Source of the DNA: Conexibacter sp. CPCC 205762
GTDB lineage: Bacteria > Actinomycetota > Thermoleophilia > Solirubrobacterales > Solirubrobacteraceae
DNA: 64,000 nucleotides
Direction: 5' to 3'
Assembly (NCBI RefSeq): GCF_030646155.1
Contig: NZ_JAUTDN010000005.1
Location: forward strand, 1 to 64,000
Positions within the stretch are counted from its first letter, which is position 1; each line of letters starts with the position of its first letter. The notes beneath the pieces were generated by a model, which was given only the letters and a program-made list of their open reading frames with translations, searched no databases and was not told where the DNA came from. Shown here in pieces: positions 51,400 through 61,207 of the stretch. A program made the translations under genes and the position numbers.

Positions 51400-53523
51400 T
51401 CATGCCGCGATCGGCGCCATCGCCTCGGGGCCGAAGACCTGCGCCAGCGCGTCGCGCAGCAGCGCGTGCTCTGGCCGTTCCAGCTCCGGATCGTCCGCCA
51501 GCAGCGTCTCCGCGCGGAAGTGGGCCTTCTCCAGCAGGTCGGCGTCGTCGGGCAGGATCGCGATCCGGTAGGCGGCCTCGCCGTGCTGGCGGACGCCGAC
51601 GATCTCCCCCTCGCGCCGCAGCTCGAGGTCGATCTGCGCCAGCCGGAAGCCGTCGGAGTGGGCCGCGAGCGCTCTCAGCCGCGCCGAGTCGCGCGGGCCG
51701 AACAGCAGGCAGAGCGACTTGTGCTGGCCGCGGCCGATCCGCCCGCGCAGCTGGTGCAGCTGCGAGATCCCGTAGCGCTCGGCGTCCTCGACCAGCATCA
51801 CGGTCGCGTTCGGCACGTCGATCCCGACCTCGATCACCGAGGTCGCGACGAGCACGTCGGCGCCGCCGGCGGAGAAGTCGGCCATCGCCTCCTGCTTCTC
51901 TCTCGGCTTCATCTGCCCGTGCATCAGCACGACGCGGAAGTCCCTGAACTCGGTTCTCTTCAGCCGCTCGTACTCCTCGGTCGCGGCGCGCGCCTGCAGC
52001 GCCTCCGACTCCCCCACCAGCGGGCAGACGACGAACGCCTGGCGGCCGGCGCGCAGCTCCTCGCGGATCCGCTCGTAGGCGCGCTCGCGCGCTCTCTCGC
52101 CGCTGGCGAGGTGCGTCTCGATCGGCTGGCGGCCGCGCGGCAGCTGCCGCAGCGCGGTGTGGTCGAGGTCGCCGTGCTGGACGAGCGCGAGCGTGCGCGG
52201 AATCGGCGTCGCGGTCATGTGCAGCACGTGCGGGGTCAGACCCGCCGGCGCCTTCGCGTCGAGCGCGGCGCGCTGGCGGACGCCGAAGCGGTGCTGCTCG
52301 TCGACGACGACGGCGCCGAGCCGCGTGAAGACGACCGCGTCCTCGATCAGCGCATGCGTGCCGACGATCAGCGCCAGCTCGCCGCTGGCCAGCTTGCCGA
52401 GCAGGTCTCTGCGACGGGCGGCCGGGGTCGAGCCGGTCAGCAGCGCGACCTGCAGGTTCTCGTTCGCCGTCAGCGCCTGGATCGTCGCGAAGTGCTGCTC
52501 GGCGAGCGTCTCGGTCGGCGCCATCAGCGCGCCCTGCCAGCCCTGCTCGACCGCGCGCAGCAGCGTGAACAGGGCGACGACGGTCTTGCCGGAGCCGACC
52601 TCGCCCATCAGCAGCCGCTGCATCGCGTGGTCGCGCGCGAGGTCGCCGTCGATCGCCTCCATCGCGGCCGTCTGGTCGTCGGTCGGCGCGAACGGGAGGC
52701 CGCTCTCCAGCCAGCGGGCGCTCAGCTCGCGCGGGCCGTCGAGCCGCGGCGCTCTGCTGCGCCGCTCGCGCGCGGCGCGACGCCGCAGCAGGCCGAGCTG
52801 GAGCAGCAGCAGCTCGTCGTAGGCGAGCCGGCGGCGGCCCTCGACGGCGTCGCGCTCACGGCTCGGGAAGTGGACCGCGGTCAGGGCGGCCTGCACGTCC
52901 GGCAGCTCGTCCTCGACGCGGACCGCGGCCGGCAGCGGCTCGGGCACGTCGAAGATCGCGTCGCGGTGCTCCTGCGCCAGCGCCAGCAGCTGGACCGAGC
53001 CGATCCCCTCGCTGGCCGGGTACTGGACGACGTGCTCGGCGCCGGCGATCTGCTGCGTCGTCGGCGCGTGGCCGGAGACTCTGAAGCTGCGCGGGCCGAG
53101 CCGGCCGGTCAGCATCAGCCGCGTCGGCGGGCGGTAGCGGTCGACGAGCCAGGGCTGGTTGAAGAAGACGACTCTGAGCGTCCCGGTCTGGTCGGCGACG
53201 GTCGCCTCGACCATCGGCCGCATGCCGCGTCTGCGGACCGGGCGGGACGTGATCGAGCGGACCTCGACCAGCACCGTCGAGGTCTCCTCCTCGACCAGGC
53301 CGGCGATCGTGCGCGCCTCGCCGGAAGCGCGCGGCAGATGGTGCAGCAGCGCCCCGACCGTCTCGACGCCGAGCGTCTCCAGGGCTCTCGCCGCTCTCGG
53401 ACCGGGCGCGTCGAGCGGCTGCGCGAGCCGCGACGGGCGCGGCAGCCGCACCGGCGCGGCGCGCAGCTGCTCCTCGTCGAGCGGCTCGTCGCTCGCGAAC
53501 TGGTTCAACCCGGTGGACGTCAT
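51400..53523 (-). CDS. recG: ATP-dependent DNA helicase RecG
   Basis: RecG of 707 aa, remodelling stalled forks. Wedge/OB domain (about 60-170), helicase motif I MGEVGSGKTVVALFTLLRA, DEQH box VVVDEQHRFGVRQR, motif III HMTATPIPRTLAL, motif VI QLRGRIGRGQHKSLCLL. ATG 53523 is used; a GTG four codons earlier is possible. Confidence 0.95.
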   Translation of the reverse strand: MTSTGLNQFASDEPLDEEQLRAAPVRLPRPSRLAQPLDAPGPRAARALETLGVETVGALLHHLPRASGEARTIAGLVEEETSTVLVEVRSITSRPVRRRGMRPMVEATVADQTGTLRVVFFNQPWLVDRYRPPTRLMLTGRLGPRSFRVSGHAPTTQQIAGAEHVVQYPASEGIGSVQLLALAQEHRDAIFDVPEPLPAAVRVEDELPDVQAALTAVHFPSRERDAVEGRRRLAYDELLLLQLGLLRRRAARERRSRAPRLDGPRELSARWLESGLPFAPTDDQTAAMEAIDGDLARDHAMQRLLMGEVGSGKTVVALFTLLRAVEQGWQGALMAPTETLAEQHFATIQALTANENLQVALLTGSTPAARRRDLLGKLASGELALIVGTHALIEDAVVFTRLGAVVVDEQHRFGVRQRAALDAKAPAGLTPHVLHMTATPIPRTLALVQHGDLDHTALRQLPRGRQPIETHLASGERARERAYERIREELRAGRQAFVVCPLVGESEALQARAATEEYERLKRTEFRDFRVVLMHGQMKPREKQEAMADFSAGGADVLVATSVIEVGIDVPNATVMLVEDAERYGISQLHQLRGRIGRGQHKSLCLLFGPRDSARLRALAAHSDGFRLAQIDLELRREGEIVGVRQHGEAAYRIAILPDDADLLEKAHFRAETLLADDPELERPEHALLRDALAQVFGPEAMAPIAA

Positions 53524-53582
53524 GGCGGCGTCCACAACTATGGCGAGATCGGCGGCGTCGCGGCGGCTGTCATGCTGGCGCG

Positions 53583-53966
53583 ATGCGGATCGCGATCCTC
53601 ACGGCGGCGCTGGCGGCGGCAGCGCTCGCGCCCGCGGCGGCCTCCGCAGCCGGCGCGAGCCCGGTGCGGACGGCGAGCGAGGCGCAGACGCATCGCATCG
53701 CGGTCGAGATCAGACAGCCGCGCTGGAGCTGCTTCGGCGCGCTGCTGCAGCGGCGCGGGCCGTTCGGCGCGCTGCGGCTGCTGCCCGGCGGCGGCTGCCC
53801 CGAGCTGCCGTACGCGATCCTCGTGCGCGAGGACCCGCGCAGCGGCTGGCAGGAGCTGCGCCGCTTCGAGACGCGCGCCGGCGCCTGTCGCGCGCGGCCG
53901 CGCGGCCTGCCGGCGGCGACGCGGCGCGCCCTGCTCGGCTGCGCGGCGCCGCGCGGAGGTCGCTGA
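53583..53966 (+). CDS. Small secreted protein with four cysteines
   Basis: Protein of 127 aa with a clear Sec signal (MRIAILTAALAAAALAPAAASAA, cleavage near 24). The mature part has four Cys (WSCFG, GGGCPEL, GACRAR, LLGCAA), compatible with two disulfides. No family recognised. Divergent from recG. Confidence 0.6.
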   Translation: MRIAILTAALAAAALAPAAASAAGASPVRTASEAQTHRIAVEIRQPRWSCFGALLQRRGPFGALRLLPGGGCPELPYAILVREDPRSGWQELRRFETRAGACRARPRGLPAATRRALLGCAAPRGGR

Positions 53967-54016
53967 GCCGGTTCGTGCGGCGGCGCGGCAGCGGTTCGGC
54001 GTCGCCGTGCCAGCCG

Positions 54017-55717
54017 CTACTCGGCCGACAGCAGCCACCACCAGCTGCTCTGCCCGCCGCGCTGGAGGTCCAGCTCTATCGCGTCGCCGGCGGCGGTCGC
54101 GAGCGCCTCGACCTCGCTGTCGGGCAGCGGCGTCTCGGCGCCGGTCAGGCAGGTGATCAGCTCGGCGTGGCCGGCGAGCGCGCGCAGCACGGCGGAGAGC
54201 GTCGGCGCCGGCTCGCCCCAGGCGACCAGCTCGTCGTCGACGAAGCCGATCGCGTCGCCGATCGCGAAGCGGCCGGCGGTGTCCTCGCGCGCAGCCGGGG
54301 CGACCGCGCCGGTGCGGATCCTCCCCAGCGCCGCCGTCATCGCGTCGGCGTTGGCGGCCGCGTCGCGCGCCGGGTCGAGCGCGACGGCGGCGACGAGGCC
54401 GGACTGCTGCGCGGCGGCGCGGACGACGACGACGCGCTTCTCCGACAGCTCGGCCGCTCGCTCGGCGGCCATGAAGACGTTCGAGCTGTTCGGCAGCACG
54501 ACGACCTGCTCGGCCGGCACGTCGTGGATCCCCGCCAGCAGCTCGTAGGTGGAGGGGTTGAGCGTCGGGCCGCCGTCGAGCACGTGCGCGCCGAGGCCCT
54601 CGAACAGCGCGCTGACGCCGTCGCCGGAGACGACCGCGAGCACGCCGGTCGTCGCCGTCGGGGCGGGCGCGGCGGTGGCCGGCGGCACGGCGGCCGCGTC
54701 GGCGCCGTCGCTGCCGGAGAGCCGCTCGGCGCGCTCCTCGACCTGCGCGTGCATGTCGGCGACGTCGAGGTGGGAGACGGTCCCGTCCGCGGCGAAGACG
54801 CCGGCGGCGGCGTCGGGATCGTCGGTGTGGACGTGGACCTTCAGCGTCTGCGCGTCGCCGACGACCAGCACCGAGTCGCCGAGCGCCTCCAGCGCCGGCA
54901 CGAAGCGGCGCGCGTCGAGGCCGCTGCCGGTGACGGCGAAGTTCGTGCAGTAGCGGTAGGTCGAGGAGTCGTGCTGGGGCCGCGTGACCCGCGCCGCCCT
55001 GTGATGGGCCAGCTCGGGCGGCTCGCTGCCGCGCAGCGCCGCGACGACGCCCGCGAAGAGGACCGTGAGGCCGTAGCCGCCGGCGTCGACGACGCCCGCC
55101 TCGCGCAGGATCGGCAGCAGGTCCGGGCCGCGCGCGACCGACTGCTGGCCGGCGTCGAGCGCGCGCTCGAGCACGTCGGCGATCAGCGCGTCCTGCTCCT
55201 GCGGCGCGGCATCGGGGTCGAGCCGCGTCTGCGGCATGTGCGCCAGCTCGGTCGCGATCCGGTGCGCCATCTCGCGCACGACGGTGAGGATCGTCCCCTC
55301 GGCGGGGTTGCGGACCGAGCCGTAGGCCTGCTCGGCGGCGCGGGCCATCGCGGCGCCGATCAGGACGGGGTCGACCAGCTCGCCGGGGCGGCTGGCCAGC
55401 TCCTCGGCGGCGCCGCGGATCAGCTGGGAGAGGATCACGCCGCTGTTGCCGCGTGCTCCGAGCAGCGCGGCGCGAGCGACCGACGCGACGATCTCGTCGC
55501 GCCCGATCTCGTCGAGGGTGCGGTTCTGACCGGGCTCGGCGAGGAGCCGGTCGATCTCGGCGAGCACGGCGCGCAGCGTGAGCGCCATGTTGTCGCCGGT
55601 GTCGCCGTCGGCGACGGGAAAGACGTTGAGGTCGTTGACCTCGTCACGCCGCGACTCGAGTTGAACGAGCGCGGCGTCGACTACGGCACGGAAGCGGAGA
55701 AGGCTGGGGTCGGACAC
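54017..55717 (-). CDS. DAK2/DegV-type fatty acid kinase FakA-like
   Basis: Protein of 566 aa. N-terminal DhaL (DAK2) domain with FPVADGDTGDNMALTLRA (metal/ADP ligands) and GARGNSGVILSQLIRG, then a middle Ala-rich region (about 320-350) and a C-terminal domain with VVVLPNSSNVFMAAERAAEL. FakA phosphorylates fatty acids bound to FakB; a FakB (DegV) gene is not here. GTG start, 24 bases downstream of rpmB. Confidence 0.85.
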   Translation of the reverse strand: MSDPSLLRFRAVVDAALVQLESRRDEVNDLNVFPVADGDTGDNMALTLRAVLAEIDRLLAEPGQNRTLDEIGRDEIVASVARAALLGARGNSGVILSQLIRGAAEELASRPGELVDPVLIGAAMARAAEQAYGSVRNPAEGTILTVVREMAHRIATELAHMPQTRLDPDAAPQEQDALIADVLERALDAGQQSVARGPDLLPILREAGVVDAGGYGLTVLFAGVVAALRGSEPPELAHHRAARVTRPQHDSSTYRYCTNFAVTGSGLDARRFVPALEALGDSVLVVGDAQTLKVHVHTDDPDAAAGVFAADGTVSHLDVADMHAQVEERAERLSGSDGADAAAVPPATAAPAPTATTGVLAVVSGDGVSALFEGLGAHVLDGGPTLNPSTYELLAGIHDVPAEQVVVLPNSSNVFMAAERAAELSEKRVVVVRAAAQQSGLVAAVALDPARDAAANADAMTAALGRIRTGAVAPAAREDTAGRFAIGDAIGFVDDELVAWGEPAPTLSAVLRALAGHAELITCLTGAETPLPDSEVEALATAAGDAIELDLQRGGQSSWWWLLSAE

Positions 55718-55741
55718 AGACGGGGGCCGGTTGGCCGGCCC

Positions 55742-55930
55742 CTACGCCTTGATGACCTTGCCGGCCTTCAGGCAGCGCGTGCAGACGTAGACGCGCCGAG
55801 CGGTACCGGCATCGTTGATGCGGATCCGCTGGAGGTTCGGGTCGAAGCGCCGCTTCGTCGCCACTCTCGAGTGGCTTCGGCTGTTGCCGAAGGCGGGACC
55901 CTTGTTGCAGACATGGCAGATACGGGGCAT
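55742..55930 (-). CDS. rpmB: 50S ribosomal protein L28
   Basis: L28 of 62 aa: [20 protein letters not shown] and a second CxxC ([14 protein letters not shown]) forming the zinc-type form. ATG 55930. A TATACT lies 11 bases upstream. Confidence 0.95.
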   Translation of the reverse strand: MPRICHVCNKGPAFGNSRSHSRVATKRRFDPNLQRIRINDAGTARRVYVCTRCLKAGKVIKA

Positions 55931-55940
55931 GGGTCGCAGG

Positions 55941-55946
55941 AGTATA
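55941..55946 (-). promoter_or_regulatory. Possible -10 element for rpmB
   Basis: On the minus strand TATACT precedes the rpmB ATG by 10 bases, implying a very short leader or leaderless transcript. The -35 is not clear. Confidence 0.4.
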
Positions 55947-56081
55947 GGGGGTCTTCTCCGGAAAGGGCGCGCCGCGGTCGCGACGGAGAAGTGCGCATCT
56001 GGTCATTCGACACTCCATATGCTGGCGCCGGGCGGCGGTCGGGGATGCCGCCCGCGAATCGCCAACTGAGGAGGATGGTCG

Positions 56082-57584
56082 ATGAGAGGTCTGCTGGGCG
56101 CCCTCGCGCGCCGGCTCAGCTATGCCAACGTCGTCGCGACGCTGGCGCTGTTCGTCGCGCTCGGGGGCGCGTCGTACGCCGCGGTCCAGCTGCCGCGCGC
56201 GAGCGTCGGCTCCGCGCAGCTGCAAAGCGACGCGGTCACGTCGGAGAAGGTGCGTGACGGCTCGCTGCTGGCGCGCGACTTCAGCAGCGCCGAGCGGGCG
56301 AGGCTGAAGGGCGCGCGCGGGGCGCGAGGCGCCACCGGAGCCAGAGGCGCGGCCGGTCCGGCCGGGCCGCAGGGCGCCAGAGGCGAGACCGGCGCGGCGG
56401 GCGCGAGCGGCGCGCAGGGCGAGAGAGGCGCCGCGGGCGAACAGGGCGCGAGAGGCGCTCAGGGCCTCCAGGGGCCGAGAGGCGAGCAGGGCGCCAGAGG
56501 AGCGCAGGGCGAGAGAGGCGAGCAGGGCGCAGCCGGCTCGGCTGACGCCTGGGGTCGTGCCGGCAACGCCGGCACGACCGACGAGAGCTTCCTCGGCACG
56601 ACTGACGAGCAGCCGCTGGAGCTGCGCGTCGACGGCACGCGCGCGCTGCGGCTGGAGCCGCGCGGCGACGGCACGCCGAGCGTGATCGGCGGCGCGGCCG
56701 CCAACAGCGTCGACGCGGAGGCGGCCGGCGCGACGATCGCCGGCGGCGGCGACGCCGACCTCGGCAACAGCGTCGGCGGCGCCTTCGGCACGATCGGCGG
56801 CGGCCGCGGCAACGCGATCACCGCGCCCTACGCGACGATCGCCGGCGGTACCGGCAACGGCGCCGGCGGCGAGACGAGCACGATCGGCGGCGGCGACGAC
56901 AACCACGCCGGCGGCGACCAGGCGACGATCGCCGGCGGCGTCAGCAACGTCGCCTCCGGCCCGTACGGGACGGTCGCGGGCGGCCGTCAGAACGAGGCGA
57001 CCGGCGAGTACGCGACCGTGCTCGGCGGCAAGTTCAACGTCGCCTCGGGCCAGTACTCCGCCGCGCTCGGCTTCTCCTCGCTCGCCAGCGGCGACGGCTC
57101 GATCGCCTTCGGCACCGAGGTGACCGCCGACGACAACGGCGCGGTCGTGCTCGGCGACGGCAGCGGCGGCGGCTTCGCCAGCGAGGCCGAGAACGAGCTG
57201 GCGGCCCGCTTCGCCGGCGGGATCCGCCTGCGCACGAGCGCCGACGGCTCGACCGGCTGCGACCTGCCGGCCGGCTCGGGCGTCTTCGCCTGCACCAGCG
57301 ACGCGCGCCTCAAGCACGCGTTCGCGCCGCTCGACCGCGACGAGCTGCTGGCGCGGCTGCGCGGGCTGGAGATCTCGACCTGGCAGTACAGAGACGAGCC
57401 GGGCCGTGTCCGTCACCTCGGCCCGACCGCGCAGGCGTTCCGTGCCGCCTTCGGGCTCGGCGCCGACGACACGACGATCGGCCAGCTCGACGAGGCCGGC
57501 GTCGCGCTCGCCGCCGGCCAGGCGCTGGCGGAGCGGGTCGACGGCCTCGAACGCCGCATCGCGGCGCTCGAAGACCAGCGCTGA
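56082..57584 (+). CDS. Collagen-like protein with YadA-type head and S74 chaperone domain
   Basis: Surface or secreted protein of 500 aa. Residues 13-35 form an N-terminal membrane/signal segment (NVVATLALFVALGG). About 25 Gly-X-Y triplets follow (77-152), then a beta-roll rich in IGGG-type repeats (about 195-370, for example TIGGGRGNAI, TVAGGRQNEATGEYATVLGG) as in YadA heads, and a C-terminal intramolecular chaperone (Peptidase_S74) from SDARLKHAFAPLDRDELL to the end, with WQYRDEPGRVRHLGPTAQ. S74 domains trimerise and self-cleave at Ser in phage tailspikes. ATG after gaggagg. Ligand unknown. Confidence 0.85.
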   Translation: MRGLLGALARRLSYANVVATLALFVALGGASYAAVQLPRASVGSAQLQSDAVTSEKVRDGSLLARDFSSAERARLKGARGARGATGARGAAGPAGPQGARGETGAAGASGAQGERGAAGEQGARGAQGLQGPRGEQGARGAQGERGEQGAAGSADAWGRAGNAGTTDESFLGTTDEQPLELRVDGTRALRLEPRGDGTPSVIGGAAANSVDAEAAGATIAGGGDADLGNSVGGAFGTIGGGRGNAITAPYATIAGGTGNGAGGETSTIGGGDDNHAGGDQATIAGGVSNVASGPYGTVAGGRQNEATGEYATVLGGKFNVASGQYSAALGFSSLASGDGSIAFGTEVTADDNGAVVLGDGSGGGFASEAENELAARFAGGIRLRTSADGSTGCDLPAGSGVFACTSDARLKHAFAPLDRDELLARLRGLEISTWQYRDEPGRVRHLGPTAQAFRAAFGLGADDTTIGQLDEAGVALAAGQALAERVDGLERRIAALEDQR

Positions 57585-57600
57585 CGCGCCAGACGTGCAG

Positions 57601-57625
57601 TCTCTGGGTCTGTTGGACCCAGAGA
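57601..57625. terminator. Strong bidirectional terminator
   Basis: Perfect 10-bp inverted repeat tctctgggtc / gaccc-agaga with loop tgttg between the convergent collagen-like gene and ribH. Confidence 0.85.
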
Positions 57626-57653
57626 TTGCGCGGGCGGCGGGCTGAGCCGGGCG

Positions 57654-58127
57654 TCAGGCGGGAGCGAAGCCCGTGCGGGCGCGCTGCTGCTTGACCGACT
57701 CCTTCACCTTCAGCGAGGCGAGCACCGCCTCGGCCGCGTGGGCGCCGGAGTCGCGCTTGGCGCCGCCGCCGACGCGCGCCTCGGCCTGCTCGCGCGTGTC
57801 GACCGTCAGCACGCCGAAGCCGACCGGGATCCCGCTCGCGAGCTGGACCTGCTGCAGCCCGCGGGCGCACTCGCCGCAGACGTAGTCGTAGTGCGAGGTC
57901 TCGCCGCGGATGACCGCGCCGAGCGCGACGATCCCGTCGTACCTGCCCGACTCGACCGCGTACTTGGCGGCCAGCGGCAGCTCGAAGGCGCCCGGGACGT
58001 CATACACGTCGACGACCGACGCCCCGTGCTTCTCCAGCTCGGCCGTGGCGCCCGCGACGAGCTTCTCGGCGAGGTCCTCGTAGAAGCGCCCGACGACGAG
58101 CGCGAAGCGGCGGTTCTCAGCGCCCAT
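57654..58127 (-). CDS. ribH: 6,7-dimethyl-8-ribityllumazine synthase
   Basis: Lumazine synthase of 157 aa, penultimate step of riboflavin synthesis. [60 protein letters not shown] and [20 protein letters not shown] (His in SHYDY) are conserved. Last gene of the rib operon; overlaps ribBA by 11 bases. Confidence 0.95.
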   Translation of the reverse strand: MGAENRRFALVVGRFYEDLAEKLVAGATAELEKHGASVVDVYDVPGAFELPLAAKYAVESGRYDGIVALGAVIRGETSHYDYVCGECARGLQQVQLASGIPVGFGVLTVDTREQAEARVGGGAKRDSGAHAAEAVLASLKVKESVKQQRARTGFAPA

Positions 58128-59439
58128 CGGCGTTCTCCTGCTTCTCGTGATCGTGCTCGTGCTCCTCGAGGATCATCTCCTCGTCGAGCGCGAGGCCCTG
58201 GTGGTGCAGCGTGTGGCCCATCCGGTCGCGCTTGGTGCGCAGGTAGGCCTCGTTGTGCGGGTTCGGCGTCGGCACGATCGGCACCTGGTCGGTGACCGAG
58301 AGGCCGTAGCCCTCCAGCCCGATGATCTTCTTCGGGTTGTTGGTGAGGATCCTGATCGAGGTCAGGCCGAGGTCCTTGAGGATCTGGGCGCCGATGCCGT
58401 AGTCGCGCAGGTCGGCCGGCAGGCCGAGTCTGAGGTTGGCCTCGACCGTGTCGAGCCCCTGCTCCTGCAGCTTGTACGCCTTCAGCTTGTTCAGCAGGCC
58501 GATCCCGCGGCCCTCCTGCGCGAGGTAGAGCAGGACGCCCTCGCCTCTCTCCTCGATCATCGCGAGCGCCGACTCGAGCTGCTCGCCGCAGTCGCAGCGG
58601 AGCGAGTGGAAGACGTCGCCGGTGAGGCACTCGGAGTGGACGCGCACGAGCACGTCGTCCTTGCCGGAGACGTCGCCCTTGACCATCGCGACGTGGTGCT
58701 TGTCGTCGACCAGCGAGCGGTAGCCGACGACCTCGAAGTCGCCGAACGCCGTCGGCAGCCTCGTCGAGACGACCCGCTCGACCAGCTTGTCGTGCTTGCG
58801 GCGGTAGGCGACGAGGTCGGCGACCGTGACCATCTTGAGGTCGTGGCGCTCGCAGTACGGGACGAGATCGCCGACGCGGGCCATCGTGCCGTCGTCGTTC
58901 ATGATCTCGCAGATCACGCCGGACGGGTTGAGGCCGGCGAGGCGCGACAGGTCGACCGCGGCCTCGGTCTGCCCGATCCGCTCGAGCACGCCGCCGTCCT
59001 TCGCCTTCAGCGGGAAGACGTGGCCGGGCTGGACGAGGTCGCGCGGGGCGGCCTTCGGGTCGATCGCGACCTGGATCGTGTGCGCGCGGTCGGCGGCGGA
59101 GATGCCGGTGGTGACGCCGTCACGCGCCTCGATCGAGACGGTGAAGGCGGTCTCGAACGACGACTCGTTCTTGCTCGCCATCAGGTCGAGGCCCATCTCC
59201 TCGCAGCGCTCGCCGGTGAGCGCGAGGCAGATCAGCCCGCGCCCCTCCTTCGCCATGAAGTTGATCGCCTCGGGCGTGATGAACTGGGCGGCCATCGTCA
59301 GGTCGCCCTCGTTCTCGCGGTCCTCGTCGTCGCAGACGACGACCATCTTGCCCTGGCGGATGTCCTCGATCGCGTCCTCGATCGTCGCAAACGGCGATCT
59401 GACGGTTCTGACGTCGGACTGGGACTCGGACTGGCTCAT
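58117..59439 (-). CDS. ribBA: 3,4-DHBP synthase / GTP cyclohydrolase II
   Basis: Bifunctional enzyme of 440 aa feeding both riboflavin branches. N-terminal RibB domain ([31 protein letters not shown]) and C-terminal RibA domain with zinc site [20 protein letters not shown] and [20 protein letters not shown]. Overlaps ribE by four bases and ribH by 11. Confidence 0.96.
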   Translation of the reverse strand: MSQSESQSDVRTVRSPFATIEDAIEDIRQGKMVVVCDDEDRENEGDLTMAAQFITPEAINFMAKEGRGLICLALTGERCEEMGLDLMASKNESSFETAFTVSIEARDGVTTGISAADRAHTIQVAIDPKAAPRDLVQPGHVFPLKAKDGGVLERIGQTEAAVDLSRLAGLNPSGVICEIMNDDGTMARVGDLVPYCERHDLKMVTVADLVAYRRKHDKLVERVVSTRLPTAFGDFEVVGYRSLVDDKHHVAMVKGDVSGKDDVLVRVHSECLTGDVFHSLRCDCGEQLESALAMIEERGEGVLLYLAQEGRGIGLLNKLKAYKLQEQGLDTVEANLRLGLPADLRDYGIGAQILKDLGLTSIRILTNNPKKIIGLEGYGLSVTDQVPIVPTPNPHNEAYLRTKRDRMGHTLHHQGLALDEEMILEEHEHDHEKQENADGR

Positions 59440-60026
59440 CGATGCGCCCCCACGAGCTTCTCGACGTACTTCGCGAGCACGTCGACTTCGAGGTTGACCG
59501 GCTTGCCGACCTCGGCACGGCCGAGGATCGTGCGTTCCAGCGTCTCCGGGATCAGCGAGACGGAGAGCGAGTCGTCGTCGACCGCCGAGACCGTCAGCGA
59601 GACGCCGTCGATCGCGATCGATCCCTTCTCGACCACGTACCGCAGCAGCTCCGGCTCGACGCTGACCTTGACGACGCGCGAGAAGCCGTCCTGCGCGATC
59701 TCCGCGATCGTGCCGACCCCGTCGACGTGGCCCTGCATGATGTGGCCGCCGAGACGGGCGTCGGCGCGCAGCGCCAGCTCGAGGTTGACCTCGGCGCCCG
59801 GTCCGGCCTCGGCCAGCGAGGAGCGGCGCAGCGTCTCGTTCATGACATCGGCGGCGAAGGTGCCGTTGGTGGGATCGACCGCGGTCAGGCAGACGCCGTT
59901 GACGGCGATCGAGTCGCCGGGCGCGAGCTCTCTGCCGAGCGGGGTCGCGATCGCGAGGCGGACGCCCTCCCCGGTCGGCTCGACCGCGGCGACGGTGCCG
60001 AGGCCTTGTACCAGTCCGGTGAACAT
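59436..60026 (-). CDS. ribE: Riboflavin synthase alpha chain
   Basis: Riboflavin synthase of 196 aa, two lumazine-binding domains: [33 protein letters not shown] in the first; [16 protein letters not shown] and [20 protein letters not shown] in the second. ATG 60026 overlaps the ribD stop as TGATG. The final residues are KLVGAHR. Confidence 0.95.
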   Translation of the reverse strand: MFTGLVQGLGTVAAVEPTGEGVRLAIATPLGRELAPGDSIAVNGVCLTAVDPTNGTFAADVMNETLRRSSLAEAGPGAEVNLELALRADARLGGHIMQGHVDGVGTIAEIAQDGFSRVVKVSVEPELLRYVVEKGSIAIDGVSLTVSAVDDDSLSVSLIPETLERTILGRAEVGKPVNLEVDVLAKYVEKLVGAHR

Positions 60027-61147
60027 CACCACTCCTTCAGGCGCGCGGAGACGAGCAGGTCCTCCCCCACGCGGTCGCAGTCCAGGGTCAGGGCGCGCAG
60101 CGCCTCCGAGATCGTCTCGACGCCCTCGCCTTCCAGCGGGTCGCGCGCAGTGCGGCCGCCGAGCACGAGCGGCGCCAGGAACAGCCGCAGCTCGTCGATC
60201 TCGCCGGCGTCGAGGAAGGCGCCGGCGAGGCGCGGGCCGCCCTCCAGCAGGATCGAGCCGATGCCGGCGGCGCCGAGCTGGTCGAGCGCGGAGACGACGC
60301 GGGCCGGCTCGTTGGCGCCGGTCGCGACGATCACGTCGGCGCCGTGCGTCTCCAGCGCGTCGGTCGCGGTGCGCGGCGCGGCGCGCGAGACGACGACCGT
60401 CAGCGGCACGTCGGCGGCCGCCTGCACCAGCTGCGAGTCGAGCGGCAGGCGCGCGAGCGAGTCGAACACGACGCGGCGCGGCTGACGCACGACGTTCGGT
60501 ATCCGCGCCGTCAGCTGCGGGTCGTCGGCGAGCGCGGTGCCGATCCCGACCGCGACCGCGTCGCACTCGGCGCGCCAGTGGTGCGCCAGCTCGCGGCTGT
60601 CGGTCGAGGAGATCCACTTCGAGTCGCCGGCGCGGGTGGCGACCTTGCCGTCGAGCGTCATCGCCGACTTGAACAGCACCCACGGGCGACCGGTCCGCGC
60701 CTGCTTGCGGAACGACTGGTTGAGCTGGCGCGCGCGCGTCGCCACGTCGCCGTCGGCGACGGCCACCTCGACGCCCTCGTCGCGGAGGATCCCGAGGCCG
60801 CGGCCGGAGGCCTTCTCGGTCGGGTCGTCGGAGGCGATCACGACGCGGCCGATGCCGGCGGCGAGGATCGCGTCGGTGCAGGGCGGCTGCTTGCCGCTGT
60901 GACAGCAGGGCTCCAGCGAGACGTAGAGCGTCGCGCCGGAGAGATCCTGGTCGCCGGCGGCGGCGATCGCCTCGGCCTCGGCGTGGCGCTCGCCGTAGGC
61001 GGTGTGCCAGCCCTCGGCGATCACCTCGCCGTCGCGCGCCAGCAGCGCCCCCACCATCGGGTTGGGGCTGACGCGTCCGCGCCCGCGGGAAGCCAGCTCC
61101 AGCGTGCGCGCCAGAAGGAGGCGGTCGGTGTTGGTCGTTTCAGACAA
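60026..61147 (-). CDS. ribD: Riboflavin deaminase/reductase RibD
   Basis: Bifunctional pyrimidine deaminase/uracil reductase of 373 aa. Deaminase zinc motif [11 protein letters not shown] and [20 protein letters not shown]; reductase domain with [20 protein letters not shown] and [23 protein letters not shown] start at 61147. First gene of ribD-ribE-ribBA-ribH. The 60-base leader is too short for an FMN riboswitch; none was seen. Confidence 0.94.
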   Translation of the reverse strand: MSETTNTDRLLLARTLELASRGRGRVSPNPMVGALLARDGEVIAEGWHTAYGERHAEAEAIAAAGDQDLSGATLYVSLEPCCHSGKQPPCTDAILAAGIGRVVIASDDPTEKASGRGLGILRDEGVEVAVADGDVATRARQLNQSFRKQARTGRPWVLFKSAMTLDGKVATRAGDSKWISSTDSRELAHHWRAECDAVAVGIGTALADDPQLTARIPNVVRQPRRVVFDSLARLPLDSQLVQAAADVPLTVVVSRAAPRTATDALETHGADVIVATGANEPARVVSALDQLGAAGIGSILLEGGPRLAGAFLDAGEIDELRLFLAPLVLGGRTARDPLEGEGVETISEALRALTLDCDRVGEDLLVSARLKEW

Positions 61148-61207
61148 AGTCGATCGGGTCTCGTCGGTTCGCCGTTCAAGCCCTGCCGCTTGAGGATACG
61201 CAGACGC

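Noticed and set aside
61148-61207. FMN riboswitch before ribD
   Set aside because: Leader is only 60 bases between the upstream stop and ribD and lacks the conserved RFN helices.
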